64,000 nt of DNA. Source: Desulfolutivibrio sulfoxidireducens. Its GTDB lineage: Bacteria > Desulfobacterota > Desulfovibrionia > Desulfovibrionales > Desulfovibrionaceae. The notes under the pieces were generated by a model, which saw nothing but the letters and a program-made list of their open reading frames with translations, did no database searches and had not been told where the DNA came from. The number at the start of each line of letters is the position of its first letter. Position 1 is the first letter of the stretch. Location: contig NZ_CP045508.1 of NCBI RefSeq assembly GCF_013376475.1, forward strand, positions 3,260,001 to 3,324,000. The letters run 5' to 3'. A program made the translations under genes and the position numbers. Of the stretch, positions 7,943-17,128 are shown piece by piece.

Positions 7943-8754
7943 GGGAGCGCGGGGTCCTGACCTGGGAGGATTTGTCCCGGGGCGCACAGGGCGGGGGAAA
8001 CGGGGCACTGTGGCGGGACGAGGCGACGATGTCCCGGGAGCGGCTTTTGGCCGGAGACGCGGACTATTTTGGAGAAAGATTACGGCCCGGCGAGGCCTGG
8101 CGGATATTTCCGGACTTCCGGGACCGGGTGGCCTACGTGGACATCGAGACCGACGGCGGTCCGGCCCAGGTGGTGACGGCTGTGGCCCTCTATGACGGCA
8201 AAACGGCCCGGACCTACGCCCGTGGCCGCAATCTGGAGGATTTCGAGGCCGACGTGGCCGGCTATGACGTGGTCGTGACCTACAACGGCCGATGCTTTGA
8301 CGCCCCGGTCCTGGAGCGCGGCCTTGGGGTGCGCCTGCCCCGGGCGCACATCGATCTGCGTTGCGTCCTCGGACGGCTGGGCATCACCGGGGGGCTTAAA
8401 ACCTGCGAAAAACATTTCGGCATCGACCGGGGTGAACTCGACGGGGTGGACGGCTATTTCGCCGTGATCCTGTGGCGGGAATACGAGCATACCGGGGACA
8501 AGGCGGTCCTGGAAACCCTTCTGGCCTACAACGCGGCCGACGTGATCGGCCTGGAAACCCTCCTGGTCCATGCCGTAAACGAGGCCCTTCTGGCCACGCC
8601 CTTCGCCCACCTCTACTCCCTGCCCGTCCCCACCCCCGGCGACAACCCCCATACGCCCGACACCTCCGTCCTGCGTCGCCTCGCCGGCCGCTACCTGGGC
8701 GGCCGCCACGGCGGCTGGAACCGCCGGAAAAAGACCAGGGGGGAAACCTTTTGA
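7882..8754 (+). CDS. YprB-type ribonuclease H-like exonuclease domain protein
   Basis: The start at ATG 7882 is supported by AAGGAG 7 nt upstream and gives 290 aa. The N-terminus has a helix-hairpin-helix-like stretch (PGIGEVTERRLWERGVLT). The catalytic domain carries the acidic signature YVDIETDGG (DxE), a second acidic block VVTYNGRCFDAP and a late NAADVIGLE, as in the DEDD-fold, RNase H-like YprB family. These proteins are predicted 3'-5' exonucleases. Their cellular role is poorly known. The last codons (TRGETF) lie within the 205-bp dispersed repeat, which suggests that repeat insertion or exchange shaped the C-terminus. Confidence 0.78.
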   Translation: MLQRTFCHIPGIGEVTERRLWERGVLTWEDLSRGAQGGGNGALWRDEATMSRERLLAGDADYFGERLRPGEAWRIFPDFRDRVAYVDIETDGGPAQVVTAVALYDGKTARTYARGRNLEDFEADVAGYDVVVTYNGRCFDAPVLERGLGVRLPRAHIDLRCVLGRLGITGGLKTCEKHFGIDRGELDGVDGYFAVILWREYEHTGDKAVLETLLAYNAADVIGLETLLVHAVNEALLATPFAHLYSLPVPTPGDNPHTPDTSVLRRLAGRYLGGRHGGWNRRKKTRGETF

Positions 8755-8938
8755 AAAAGGTTTCCCCCCTGGACCCCCCTTCGAAAACTTCGTCGCGCTT
8801 CGCGTTCGACCCGTTTTGTCGGCTGGCGGCGTCATCCCCATCGAACCCCTGTTTCCCGCCGCGCGCCGGCACTGGCGCAAAGCGCCAGTGCCGGCGCGCG
8901 GCGGAAACGGGGGGTCCGGGGGGAATGATTCCCCCCGG
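8735..8938 (+). repeat. 205-bp composite palindromic repeat, copy A
   Basis: Nearly identical to the reverse complement of 34016-34220. It contains three hairpins in order: a GGAAACCTTTT-type stem at 8742-8772, a 23-bp perfect stem 8856-8878/8882-8904 with a 3-nt loop, and the 23-bp palindrome at 8916-8938. It begins inside the last codons of the exonuclease-like gene. There is no open frame, so it is non-coding, and its hairpins may also terminate transcription. Confidence 0.85.
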
Positions 8939-8957
8939 AACATCTTGCTTTTCCTGG

Positions 8958-9353
8958 CTATTCGTCGCGGCGGTATTTGGAAAATTCGTCGAAGGCCCGG
9001 CTTTTGGCCCGGTTTTTTCCTTTGATCTCGTCGAGCAGCGATCCCTTGAGGTCGCTTACGTCCACGAGTCCGGTCCGGGACTTGGCCGGTCTGGCCTGGG
9101 TAAAGGACTGACCCAGGTCTTGGAGGTCCCGGGGGGTGAGGGGGCCCGGGGCGGGTTGCGGCTCGAGGCGGGAAGGCTCGGGTTCCAGGGTGAATTCGGC
9201 CTCGGCCGGAAGGGGCTCCTCGTGGGGCAGGGGCGGTTCAGGGGGAAGGCCGGACGGGGCGTCCACCTTCTGGGCCAAAAGCACGCGGATCTCCCGCAAT
9301 TCGGCGAGCATTTCCTTCTGCGCCGCCAAAATATCGCGCAAGATGGATTCCAT
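8958..9353 (-). CDS. Hypothetical protein with N-terminal coiled coil and Pro/Glu-rich middle
   Basis: Start at ATG 9353 gives 131 aa. A leucine-rich coiled coil (ILRDILAAQKEMLAELREIR) is followed by a proline/glutamate-rich spacer (about 35-80) and a charged C-terminal region. There is no signal peptide or membrane segment. No ribosome-binding site is obvious at this ATG, and a GTG at 9380 is an alternative start. The family is not recognised. It lies downstream of the SGNH-hydrolase gene on the same strand (65-nt gap) and may share its transcript. Confidence 0.6.
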   Translation of the reverse strand: MESILRDILAAQKEMLAELREIRVLLAQKVDAPSGLPPEPPLPHEEPLPAEAEFTLEPEPSRLEPQPAPGPLTPRDLQDLGQSFTQARPAKSRTGLVDVSDLKGSLLDEIKGKNRAKSRAFDEFSKYRRDE

Positions 9354-9418
9354 GACCCGGGCACTAGCATGGACGGTCACGGGGGTCCAGTGGCGGGATT
9401 GGAATATTTCTCCAAAAA

Positions 9419-10633
9419 TCAAGGTAATTGGGAGACCAGAACGTTCGGTGCGGGTTCGGACAGGGCGGCCAGGCAGACCTCGGCCAGGCGGCTGGCCCCG
9501 GCCGGGGCCAGGTGAACTCCGTCGGGCGTGCGCAGGCGGGTTTTCGCGGGGGTGGCGGCGAACTCCAGATACCTGCCCTGGGGATCGGCCAAAAGGCCCC
9601 AAACATCCACAAAGCGGCATCCGGGGATGCGGCTGATTTCCTGGGCCAGGGCGGCGTTGACGGCCGGCAGGTCGCGGGCCAGGGCCGGATCGCCCATGAC
9701 CGGCGCGCCGATCCAGACGATGCGGGCGGCGGGATTGTGGGCCCGGGCGACCTCCACCAGGCGGGCGGCCCGGCGACGGTATTCGGCGGCCCAGGCCGGG
9801 GAACCGAAGGCCGCGGACTTCCCGGAGGCCAGGCGCACGGGCTTGTTGTCGTTGGCCCCGATCATGATCACCACGGTGTCGGGCCGGTTTTGTCCGGCCA
9901 TGCGGTCCATCTGGGCCTCCCAGTCGAAGAAGTCCGGGCGGGCCAGGCCGCTCGAGATCTTGCCCAGTCGGGCGAAGGCCAGCCCGGGGGTTCCGGCCAG
10001 ACGGCGTTCCAGGACGTCGGCCAGGGAGATGGACAGGGAATCGCCAACGACCAGAAGACTGGTCCGGGCGACCGTCGAGGCCGGGGGGGCGCCGGGCGCG
10101 CGGGCGGTCGCCGTGGAGGCCGGGGGAGGGCCGGACTGTGAAGCTCTGGCCATGGCCTGTTCGGGGCATGCGGCAAGGGACGGGGCCTGTTCGGGGCGTG
10201 CGGCAAGGGACGGGGCCTGTTCGGGGCGTGGCCCGACGGGCGTGGGCGGTTCGGCCCGGGTCTGTGTCGGGGGCATTGCGGCGAACCAGGGAAGCGGCGG
10301 TTCGTTGACGGCGAACACCCGTATCCGACGGCCGTCGGGAATGCCGGGGGCCAGGGCGGCGCGGCGCACGTGGAGGGGGTGGTCCCGGGGATGCTGGGCC
10401 TTTTTGTCCGCTGGCAGGCGCACGGCGTGGGCCACGACGGGCAGGCGCACGGCGCTTTCGCCGCGCTGGCCGACGTGCGTCGCGCCGGGGGCCAGACTGG
10501 CCGGAAAGGGGAACTCCGGGTCCGGCGGCCGCATGGACAAAAGATCACCCGGGACCGTCACCAGGCACAGGACAAGGGCCAGGAGCAGGATGACGGCTGA
10601 CGTCGGGATGGCCGGTCGGCAAGGGGTGTCCAT
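9419..10633 (-). CDS. Membrane-anchored DUF459-type SGNH hydrolase
   Basis: From ATG 10633 the product is 404 aa. It has one N-terminal membrane segment (SAVILLLALVLCLVT), a long Pro/Ala-rich periplasmic linker containing about 2.7 copies of a 10-residue repeat (RPEQAPSLAA), and a C-terminal SGNH domain: GDSLSISL (block I), MIGANDNK (block III) and TPDGVHLAP with the catalytic Asp-His. The domain is closely related to the one at 12769. Such proteins usually transfer or remove acetyl groups on envelope glycans and often partner with MBOATs. An MBOAT gene starts divergently at 10886. The upstream in-frame ATG at 10816 is rejected because its extension looks non-coding. Confidence 0.78.
   Translation of the reverse strand: MDTPCRPAIPTSAVILLLALVLCLVTVPGDLLSMRPPDPEFPFPASLAPGATHVGQRGESAVRLPVVAHAVRLPADKKAQHPRDHPLHVRRAALAPGIPDGRRIRVFAVNEPPLPWFAAMPPTQTRAEPPTPVGPRPEQAPSLAARPEQAPSLAACPEQAMARASQSGPPPASTATARAPGAPPASTVARTSLLVVGDSLSISLADVLERRLAGTPGLAFARLGKISSGLARPDFFDWEAQMDRMAGQNRPDTVVIMIGANDNKPVRLASGKSAAFGSPAWAAEYRRRAARLVEVARAHNPAARIVWIGAPVMGDPALARDLPAVNAALAQEISRIPGCRFVDVWGLLADPQGRYLEFAATPAKTRLRTPDGVHLAPAGASRLAEVCLAALSEPAPNVLVSQLP
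10155..10232. repeat. 30-bp tandem repeat inside the SGNH gene
   Basis: About 2.7 near-identical 30-bp units encode RPEQAPSLAA in the linker of the 9419-10633 protein. The only clear changes are Arg to Cys in one unit and divergence in the last. Copy number could vary between strains. Confidence 0.75.
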
Positions 10634-10885
10634 ATATTCGAGGTGAACGCGCCATGGCCCGGGTATTCGGGCGCTGCGCGTTTCCAAGGCCGGTGTGCAA
10701 GGCTTGGGCCGAAATGAAGCATGATAAAAAAACTCAATAATACAGTATGTTATATTGTGTGAGGCCCGTGTTGCGGGGCGGATCGTCGATATTTTGGCGC
10801 TGGCGGCGGTTGTCATTTCTCCGCCCCCGTTTTACGATCCGACACGTGCCTGACGAATGCGGCGGAGGATGAAAAATCAGTTCAC

Positions 10886-12319
10886 ATGAATCCCACGAGT
10901 TTTGAATTCGCGCTTTTCTTCCTCCTGGTCCTGCCGCTGAACTGGCTTTTGCGGCCCTATGACTTCGCCTACCGGATTTTTCTTCTGGCCGCGTCCTATG
11001 TGTTTTACGCCTCGTTCAACCTGAAGTTCGTTCTTATTCTGTTCATCTTCAGCTTCCTCACCTGGTTTTTCGCCATCATCTTCCGCGAGACGGCCGACAG
11101 GCGGTTCCGGAAGTTCTGCCTCATCCTTTATCTCTGCATTTCCCTGGGCATACTTGTCTTTTTCAAATACTATGAGATGCTTTACCTCTCCCTGGATTAC
11201 GTCCTGGGAGTTTTCAAAGCGGCCAACCCCGTGCCGTTCATGGATGTTTTTTTGCCCATCGGCATCTCGTTTTTCACCTTTCAGGGCCTGTCCTACGCCA
11301 TCGACGTCTACCGGGACGAAAAAAACGTGGTCAAGAATCCCGTGGACGTCTTCCTGTTCATCTCCTTTTTTCCGACCATCCTGTCCGGACCCATCCTTCG
11401 GGCCAAGCAGTTCATCCCCCAGTTGCACCGCAAGAAATTTTCCGCCGTGGACGTGAATTCCGGTTTTTACCTGCTCGTCAGCGGGCTTTTCAAGAAGCTG
11501 GTCATCTCCAGCTATCTTTCCGAGCACATCGTGCGCCAGGTGTTCGCCGCGCCCGAGGGCTTTTCCTCCCTGGCCGTGCTGGTCGGCGTGGTCTCCTATT
11601 CCATACAGATCTATTGCGACTTCTCCGGCTACACGGACATGGCCCGGGGCATGGGCCGGCTTCTGGGCTTTGACCTGCCCGACAACTTCAATTCCCCCTA
11701 TGCCTCCCAGAACCTGCGCGATTTCTGGCATCGCTGGCACATCACCTTTTCCACCTGGCTTCGCGACTACCTGTACATCCCCTTGGGCGGGAACCGCAAA
11801 GGCCGCTTCCGCAAGTACGCCAACCTGGTGGTCACCATGGCCCTGGGGGGATTGTGGCACGGCGCGGCCTACAATTTCCTGGTCTGGGGATTCATCCACG
11901 GCTTCGGGCTGGTGGCCGTGCATCTGTACATCGACCGCAAGACCCGCACCCGGGGCGACAGTCCGGACCAGGGCTTTTTCCCGGCGGTTTCCCGTTTCCT
12001 GGGCCGGGTGGCCACCTTCGGCTATGTGACCCTGGCCTGGGTGTTTTTCGGGGCCGAGGACGCGGCCAAGGCCATGGACATCCTGGCCCGCATGGCCGAC
12101 CTGGACCCCGAGGGCGCGACGGCGGGACTTATCCCGGTGGGACTGGCGGCTCTGGTCCTGGCCTCCCAGATCTCCCGGTTCGACGCCCGGCGTCTCTATG
12201 ACCATCTGGTGCGGCCCCTTCCCGCGCCCGTCCAGGGGGCGGTCCTGGGCCTTCTGGCCGTGGTCATCCTCAAGCTCGGCCCGGATGGCGTTTTGCCCTT
12301 CATTTATTTCTCCTTCTAG
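10886..12319 (+). CDS. MBOAT family O-acyltransferase (AlgI/PatA-like)
   Basis: The 477-aa polytopic membrane protein has the MBOAT hallmarks: PIGISFFTFQGLSYAIDVYR (about 125-145), SGPILRAKQF, the cytosolic motif CDFSGYTDMARG, FWHRWHITFSTWLRDYLYIP (about 276-295) and the active-site His region GGLWHGAAYNFLVWG. MBOATs move acyl, usually acetyl, groups across the membrane to a periplasmic acceptor or SGNH partner. It is flanked by two DUF459 SGNH hydrolases (9419 and 12769), so O-acetylation of an extracellular glycan or peptidoglycan is the likely role. The 252-nt divergent region upstream holds an AT-rich imperfect inverted repeat at about 10735-10757 that may be regulatory. Confidence 0.88.
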   Translation: MNPTSFEFALFFLLVLPLNWLLRPYDFAYRIFLLAASYVFYASFNLKFVLILFIFSFLTWFFAIIFRETADRRFRKFCLILYLCISLGILVFFKYYEMLYLSLDYVLGVFKAANPVPFMDVFLPIGISFFTFQGLSYAIDVYRDEKNVVKNPVDVFLFISFFPTILSGPILRAKQFIPQLHRKKFSAVDVNSGFYLLVSGLFKKLVISSYLSEHIVRQVFAAPEGFSSLAVLVGVVSYSIQIYCDFSGYTDMARGMGRLLGFDLPDNFNSPYASQNLRDFWHRWHITFSTWLRDYLYIPLGGNRKGRFRKYANLVVTMALGGLWHGAAYNFLVWGFIHGFGLVAVHLYIDRKTRTRGDSPDQGFFPAVSRFLGRVATFGYVTLAWVFFGAEDAAKAMDILARMADLDPEGATAGLIPVGLAALVLASQISRFDARRLYDHLVRPLPAPVQGAVLGLLAVVILKLGPDGVLPFIYFSF

Positions 12320-12768
12320 ACCACTCGGCACTGTTTTTGCTTTTCGCGGAGTCCGGACGCGTTTTTTATCGCCGTCGCCCCTTGCGAAAAACGCCCTGCC
12401 TTTGCTAAAAGGGAAGTCCATAATGGATGTGTGGCCCCAACGGTCTTGGCAAGAGGCCTAACATCCTAAATTATTGGGACTTTTTGTTTCCAAAGGGAGC
12501 GTCGGCAAAAAAGGCCCGCCCTGCCCGAGAGCGCCGGGATGAAAGTATGTTTGTAACATTTTCATCCGGTCATCCCCGCAAGGGGACCAGACGGCGAGGC
12601 CGGCCCTGAAAAACGGGGCACCCGTTTTTCGACACCGTGTGGCGTCCGTTTCGTGAAACAGCGGCGGATCAGACAGATCCGGCACGCGGGCCGTGTCGGT
12701 CCGGCGTGATCAGCCGCTTCAGCGTGACGCGAAGAAACATGTTCGCGCCCGCATCGTCGAGGTGACGC
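12320..12768. other. Intergenic region, 449 nt, no feature recognised
   Basis: The region between the MBOAT and SGNH-LysM genes is less GC-rich around 12460-12500. I see no convincing ORF, RNA gene or strong terminator. It presumably carries the promoter of the LysM protein gene. Confidence 0.4.
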
Positions 12769-14988
12769 ATGCATCGAAAAAGACCCTATCCGCTTGTCGC
12801 CCTTTTCGTCCTGGCCCTGGCCCTGGCCCTGCCGTCCATGTCCGCGCGGCTTTTCGCCTCGGTCTCGGCGGAACCCGAATCCTCCACCCTGAACCGGACG
12901 TCCCCGGACCACCGCGTGGTCGTGATCGGCGACTCCCTGTCCATCGGCCTTGGCAAGGAAATCGAGCGCGTCTTCGCCGCCCGCCAGGACGTGGCCTTTT
13001 CCCGCCTGGGCAAGGTCTCAAGCGGCCTGGTCAAGCCGGAATTCTTCGACTGGGAAAAAAACGCGGCCAAGCTCGGCGCAAAGGTTCAACCCGACGTGAT
13101 CGTGGTCATGATCGGGGCCAACGACAATAATAACCTGACCTCCCCGGACGGCCGGACCACGTATTTCACCGACCCGGCCTGGGACCAGGCCTACGCCGCC
13201 CGGGCCGCCCTGCTGGTGGACGCCTGTCGGGCCCACAATCCAGGAGCCAGGGTCTACTTCGTGGGCGTGCCGGTCATGGCCGACCCGACGCTCGATCGCG
13301 ACGTCACGCGCATCAACGCCGCCCTGGAGACCGTATGCGGCCGGATGGAAAACTGCGTCTTTCTCGACACCAAAAACGTCCTGGCCGACGGCGAGGGACG
13401 TTTCGCCCCCCTGGCCGCCTCCCCCTCGGGAGAGATGGCGGCCCTGCGCCTGGACGACGGGGTGCACGTCACCTCCACCGGCTCCCGGCTTTTGGCCGCC
13501 CGGTGCCTGGAGAGGATCATGGCCGATCTGGGGATGGACTCCGGCTGGCGGGCGACCCTGGTCGCCGATGCCGGGCTGCGTCCCGTGGCCGCCCGGGAGG
13601 CCGCGTCCATCCCGGCCGCCGAGACCCGCACCCAGGCTAGGCCCGAAAAAAATCCGGTGGACACCGGCGACGCCTCGCGTCACCTGGTGCGCGGCGGCGA
13701 AACCCTGTGGAGCATCGCCAAACAGGCCAAGGTGGGCATGGCCGCCCTGGTGGCCGCCAATCCGGGCATCGATCCGGACCGGCTGGCCGAGGGCCAGATG
13801 GTTCTTTTCCCGGCGAACGCCGCCGAGGTCGCGGTGGAGGCGGCGACCCCGCCGGAACAGGTCGCCGCGATTCCCGCCGAAGCGCCGTCGCCCCTGGCCG
13901 AGGGGGCTCCGGTTCCCTCCGTCCAGACAGAGGCCCCGGCCCAGGTTCTGGCCACGACCACCCCGGCCGCGTCGCGGACCGAGGCCGTCCCGGTGGCCGA
14001 GGCGGGAACCTACGCGGTCACCCCTGGCGACTCCGTATGGACCGTGGCCAAGAAACTCGGCGTCAGTCCCCGCGATCTGGTCCGGGCCAATGCGGCGATC
14101 GATCCGGACAAGCTGGCCCTGGGGCAGCTTTTGCGCCTCCCGGCGTCGCGGACCCCCGAGGCCCCGGCCGAGACGGCGAAGGCCCCGGACGCCGTCGCGC
14201 CGGGCGGCTACGCCGTGGCCGACGGGGACAACCTGTGGCGCATCGCCCGCCGCTTCGGGGTCACCGTGGCCAGCCTGAAAAAGGCCAACGCCGGGGTGCG
14301 TCCAGAGAAATTGCGGCCCGGACAGCGCCTGGTCATGCCCGAGGCCGAAAACGCCCAGGCCGAGGCCCGGCCCGCGCCCGGACAGACCGTCACCGCCGCC
14401 GACGGCGCCACCGCCTACGCCGTGGCCGGCGGCGACACCCCCTGGACCGTGGCCAAACGCTTCGGCGTCAGCGTGGACCAGCTTCTGGCGGCCAACGCCG
14501 GCATCGACCCCAAACGCCTCCAGATCGGCCAGTTGCTGGCCATTCCTGGCGAGGACGCCCCGGACGTGGCCAAGGGACGCGAAGAGTTCCGTGACGCCGC
14601 GGCCGTACGCGTGCCCATCGCCAAGGGCGACAACCTGTGGACCCTGGCCCGCCGTTATGGTCTTCGCGTGGACGACCTGGTGGCCGCCAACCAGGGCCTC
14701 GACCCCATGCGCCTGGAGATCGGTCGTGAACTGGTCATCCCCTCCCGCGAGGCCGCCAAGGCCGAACGCGAACGCCGCGAGGCCGCCGTGGAGGTCAGCG
14801 TGCGCCAGGACGGATCGGTCCGGGTCTACAACGTGGCCGACGGCGACACCCTGTGGAACCTGTCCCGCCGCTTCGGGGTGAGCATGGAGCGCATCCTCGA
14901 CGCCAACGCCGAGGTGAAACCGGACCGGCTGGCCATCGGGCAGGTGCTCCAGATTCCGGCCAGCGTGGTTGCGGCGGCCCGGTTCTAG
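12769..14988 (+). CDS. Secreted SGNH (DUF459) hydrolase with six LysM domains
   Basis: The 739-aa protein has a signal peptide (about 1-27). An SGNH domain follows (VVIGDSLSIG with Ser56; IGANDN with Asn118; LDDGVHV with Asp230 and His233). Then come six LysM domains starting at about residues 303, 417, 482, 544, 621 and 684, each with the G(G/D)xxWxxA...LxxAN...L..GQ...P pattern, separated by Ala/Pro-rich linkers. LysM domains bind peptidoglycan or chitin-like glycans, so the enzyme is probably held on the cell wall in the periplasm. The SGNH half is the sister of the one at 9419, and the upstream MBOAT suggests they form an acyl-transfer module. Linking an SGNH esterase to a six-LysM tail is an unusual architecture. 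Confidence 0.85.
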   Translation: MHRKRPYPLVALFVLALALALPSMSARLFASVSAEPESSTLNRTSPDHRVVVIGDSLSIGLGKEIERVFAARQDVAFSRLGKVSSGLVKPEFFDWEKNAAKLGAKVQPDVIVVMIGANDNNNLTSPDGRTTYFTDPAWDQAYAARAALLVDACRAHNPGARVYFVGVPVMADPTLDRDVTRINAALETVCGRMENCVFLDTKNVLADGEGRFAPLAASPSGEMAALRLDDGVHVTSTGSRLLAARCLERIMADLGMDSGWRATLVADAGLRPVAAREAASIPAAETRTQARPEKNPVDTGDASRHLVRGGETLWSIAKQAKVGMAALVAANPGIDPDRLAEGQMVLFPANAAEVAVEAATPPEQVAAIPAEAPSPLAEGAPVPSVQTEAPAQVLATTTPAASRTEAVPVAEAGTYAVTPGDSVWTVAKKLGVSPRDLVRANAAIDPDKLALGQLLRLPASRTPEAPAETAKAPDAVAPGGYAVADGDNLWRIARRFGVTVASLKKANAGVRPEKLRPGQRLVMPEAENAQAEARPAPGQTVTAADGATAYAVAGGDTPWTVAKRFGVSVDQLLAANAGIDPKRLQIGQLLAIPGEDAPDVAKGREEFRDAAAVRVPIAKGDNLWTLARRYGLRVDDLVAANQGLDPMRLEIGRELVIPSREAAKAERERREAAVEVSVRQDGSVRVYNVADGDTLWNLSRRFGVSMERILDANAEVKPDRLAIGQVLQIPASVVAAARF

Positions 14989-15087
14989 CGCGGTGTCCAT
15001 TATAAAACGGCCGTGTTTCAAAGGGATGCGGCACGAGGCCCGTCTTTTGCCCGGTGCGGCATCCGCATCCGCTTCCAAGGAAATATC

Positions 15088-15990
15088 TTGAACGATCTGT
15101 TGCGTCTTGAAATCCGCCTGCCCGGCGTGCCAGCGGCCGTGGGCGGCTTGGTCGAGGAGTCCCTGCCCGAATCCGTCGATCCCCTTCGGGAACGCCTGAC
15201 CGCCTGGCTGGCCGAACATCTGCCCCAGGGATGGGAAGAACTCGACACCCCGGAAGGGGCCCTTTTTCGCGTGCACCTTGACGACAACCCGGCCGGCCGC
15301 GAACTGGCCGACGCCCTGTGCGCCGACTGGCCCGACCTCGCCGTGCGGCGCGATCATCTGGAGCGCGAGGACTGGGGCGCGGCCTGGAAGGCCTTTTTCA
15401 CCCCCATCGAGGTGGGTGGCGTGTTCGAGGTCCTGCCGCCCTGGCTGGTCCACGAGCGAAACGCCGCGCGCCAACCCATCGTCATCGAACCCAAGATGGC
15501 CTTCGGCACCGGACACCACCCCACCACCGCCCTGTGCCTGGAACTCTTCGGCGAACTTTTCGCCACAGGGCGCATCCGGACCGGCATGCGCTTTCTCGAC
15601 CTCGGCACGGGATCGGGGATCCTGGGCATCGGCCTGTGCCGCCTGGGGCTTACGGGCATCGGCCTGGACATCGACCCCCAGGCCGTGTGCTGCGCCGCCG
15701 AGAACGTCCTGGCCAATGGCGTGGAGGGGGCCATGCGCACCGCCGAGGGCAGCCTCGACAGTCTGTCCGGGGACGAACGCTACGACGTGGTCGTGGCCAA
15801 CATCCTGGCCCAGCCGCTTGTCGCCATGGCCCCGCACCTGGCCGCCCGGGTGGCAAAGGGCGGCGTGCTCATCCTCTCGGGCATCCTGGCCGAACAGGCC
15901 GAGGGTGTCGCCGAGGCCTACGCCAAAACCGGCCTTGAGCGGCCGGCGGTCCGGCAGTCCGGGGAGTGGGCGGCCCTTGTGCGCGCCTGA
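15088..15990 (+). CDS. prmA: Ribosomal protein L11 methyltransferase
   Basis: The 300-aa product from TTG 15088 is preceded by AAGGAAA. It has an N-terminal substrate-recognition domain, the linker motif IVIEPKMAFGTGHHPTTALC and a class-I methyltransferase core LDLGTGSGILGIGL, then VVANILAQPL, all diagnostic of PrmA, which trimethylates ribosomal protein L11. An upstream in-frame ATG (15013) would add 25 residues with no conserved content and is rejected. Length is normal for the family. Confidence 0.9.
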   Translation: MNDLLRLEIRLPGVPAAVGGLVEESLPESVDPLRERLTAWLAEHLPQGWEELDTPEGALFRVHLDDNPAGRELADALCADWPDLAVRRDHLEREDWGAAWKAFFTPIEVGGVFEVLPPWLVHERNAARQPIVIEPKMAFGTGHHPTTALCLELFGELFATGRIRTGMRFLDLGTGSGILGIGLCRLGLTGIGLDIDPQAVCCAAENVLANGVEGAMRTAEGSLDSLSGDERYDVVVANILAQPLVAMAPHLAARVAKGGVLILSGILAEQAEGVAEAYAKTGLERPAVRQSGEWAALVRA

Positions 15991-16133
15991 TCCTGGCCGC
16001 CCCCTGTCTTTTTTCCTGAAAAGGACTATTCTCCGAGTCACGGATTTGTTTGTTTACAAAACCGGAGAAACGGCATGAAGTGCGGTCCCGGGATTTTTCC
16101 CACATCACCCTTCAACTACCATCTGGAACGGCC

Positions 16134-17087
16134 ATGCATCTGAAAAAACGCGTTTTGGTCACCGGCGGCGCGGGCTTTCTCGGTTCCCACCTCTGTGAAC
16201 GGCTTCTGGCCGACGACTGCGAGGTCGTGTGCCTGGACAACTGCTTCACCGGCTCCAAGCAAAACGTCATCCACCTCGTCGGCAACCCCAACTTCGAATT
16301 TCTGCGGCACGACATCACCTTCCCGCTGTATATCGAAGTGGACGAAATCTATAACCTGGCCTGCCCGGCCTCGCCCATCCACTATCAGCACGATCCGGTG
16401 CAGACCACCAAGACCAGCGTGCACGGGGCCATCAACATGCTCGGGCTGGCCAAGCGGCTCAAGGCCAAGATCATGCAGGCCTCGACCTCCGAGGTCTACG
16501 GGGACCCCGCCATCCATCCCCAGCCCGAATCCTATTGGGGCAACGTCAATCCCATCGGCTTCCGCTCCTGCTACGACGAAGGGAAACGCTGCGCCGAGAC
16601 GCTTTTCTTCGACTACCGCCGCCAGCACAAACTGCGCATCAAGGTGGCCCGCATCTTCAACACCTACGGCCCCCGCATGCACCCCAACGACGGCCGCGTG
16701 GTCTCCAACTTCATCATCCAGGCCCTCCAGGGCCAGCCGTTGACCGTCTACGGCAAGGGCGAACAGACCCGTTCGTTCTGCTATGTCGATGACCTTGTCG
16801 AGGGCTTCATCCGGCTCATGAACAACACCGACGACGACTTCACCGGACCGGCCAACCTGGGCAACCCCGGCGAATTCACCATCTTGGAACTGGCCGAACT
16901 GGTGCTCAAACACACCGGGTCCACATCCAAGATCGACTTTCTGCCCCTGCCCGAGGACGACCCCAAGCAGCGCCGCCCGGATATCACCGTGGCGAGAACC
17001 ACCTTCGGCTGGGAACCGACCATCACATTGGAAGAAGGCCTGGAAAAGACCATCCCCTACTTCAAGAAAATGCTGGATTTGGCATAG
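16134..17087 (+). CDS. NAD-dependent UDP-glucuronate decarboxylase-like epimerase/dehydratase
   Basis: From ATG 16134 the protein is 317 aa: an extended SDR with the glycine-rich [16 protein letters not shown] at the N-terminus, the STSEVYGDP strand and the catalytic YxxxK in SCYDEGKR. The motifs [12 protein letters not shown] and [18 protein letters not shown] are typical of UDP-glucuronic acid decarboxylases (UXS), which make UDP-xylose for surface glycans. A closely related dTDP-glucose 4,6-dehydratase is less likely. It lies 143 nt after prmA. The ORF can be extended to ATG 16050, but homology begins at 16134. Confidence 0.82.
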   Translation: MHLKKRVLVTGGAGFLGSHLCERLLADDCEVVCLDNCFTGSKQNVIHLVGNPNFEFLRHDITFPLYIEVDEIYNLACPASPIHYQHDPVQTTKTSVHGAINMLGLAKRLKAKIMQASTSEVYGDPAIHPQPESYWGNVNPIGFRSCYDEGKRCAETLFFDYRRQHKLRIKVARIFNTYGPRMHPNDGRVVSNFIIQALQGQPLTVYGKGEQTRSFCYVDDLVEGFIRLMNNTDDDFTGPANLGNPGEFTILELAELVLKHTGSTSKIDFLPLPEDDPKQRRPDITVARTTFGWEPTITLEEGLEKTIPYFKKMLDLA

Positions 17088-17101
17088 CCCATCGTCACCG
17101 T

Positions 17102-17128
17102 CGGGGAGGAGCCACAGCCTCCTCCCCG
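17102..17128 (+). terminator. Hairpin after the UXS-like gene
   Basis: A perfect 10-bp stem (CGGGGAGGAG / CTCCTCCCCG) with a 7-nt loop starts 15 nt past the stop codon. There is no U-tract. It is a likely 3'-end hairpin. Confidence 0.5.

Noticed and set aside
12320-12768. Small ORFs in the 449-nt gap after the MBOAT gene
   Set aside because: No ribosome-binding sites, no coding-like third-position GC and no recognisable products.
13018-16041. 1007-aa minus-strand open frame across the LysM and prmA genes
   Set aside because: It is antisense to two well-supported genes. High GC removes stops from the opposite strand, and the translation is Gly/His/Gln-rich without domains.
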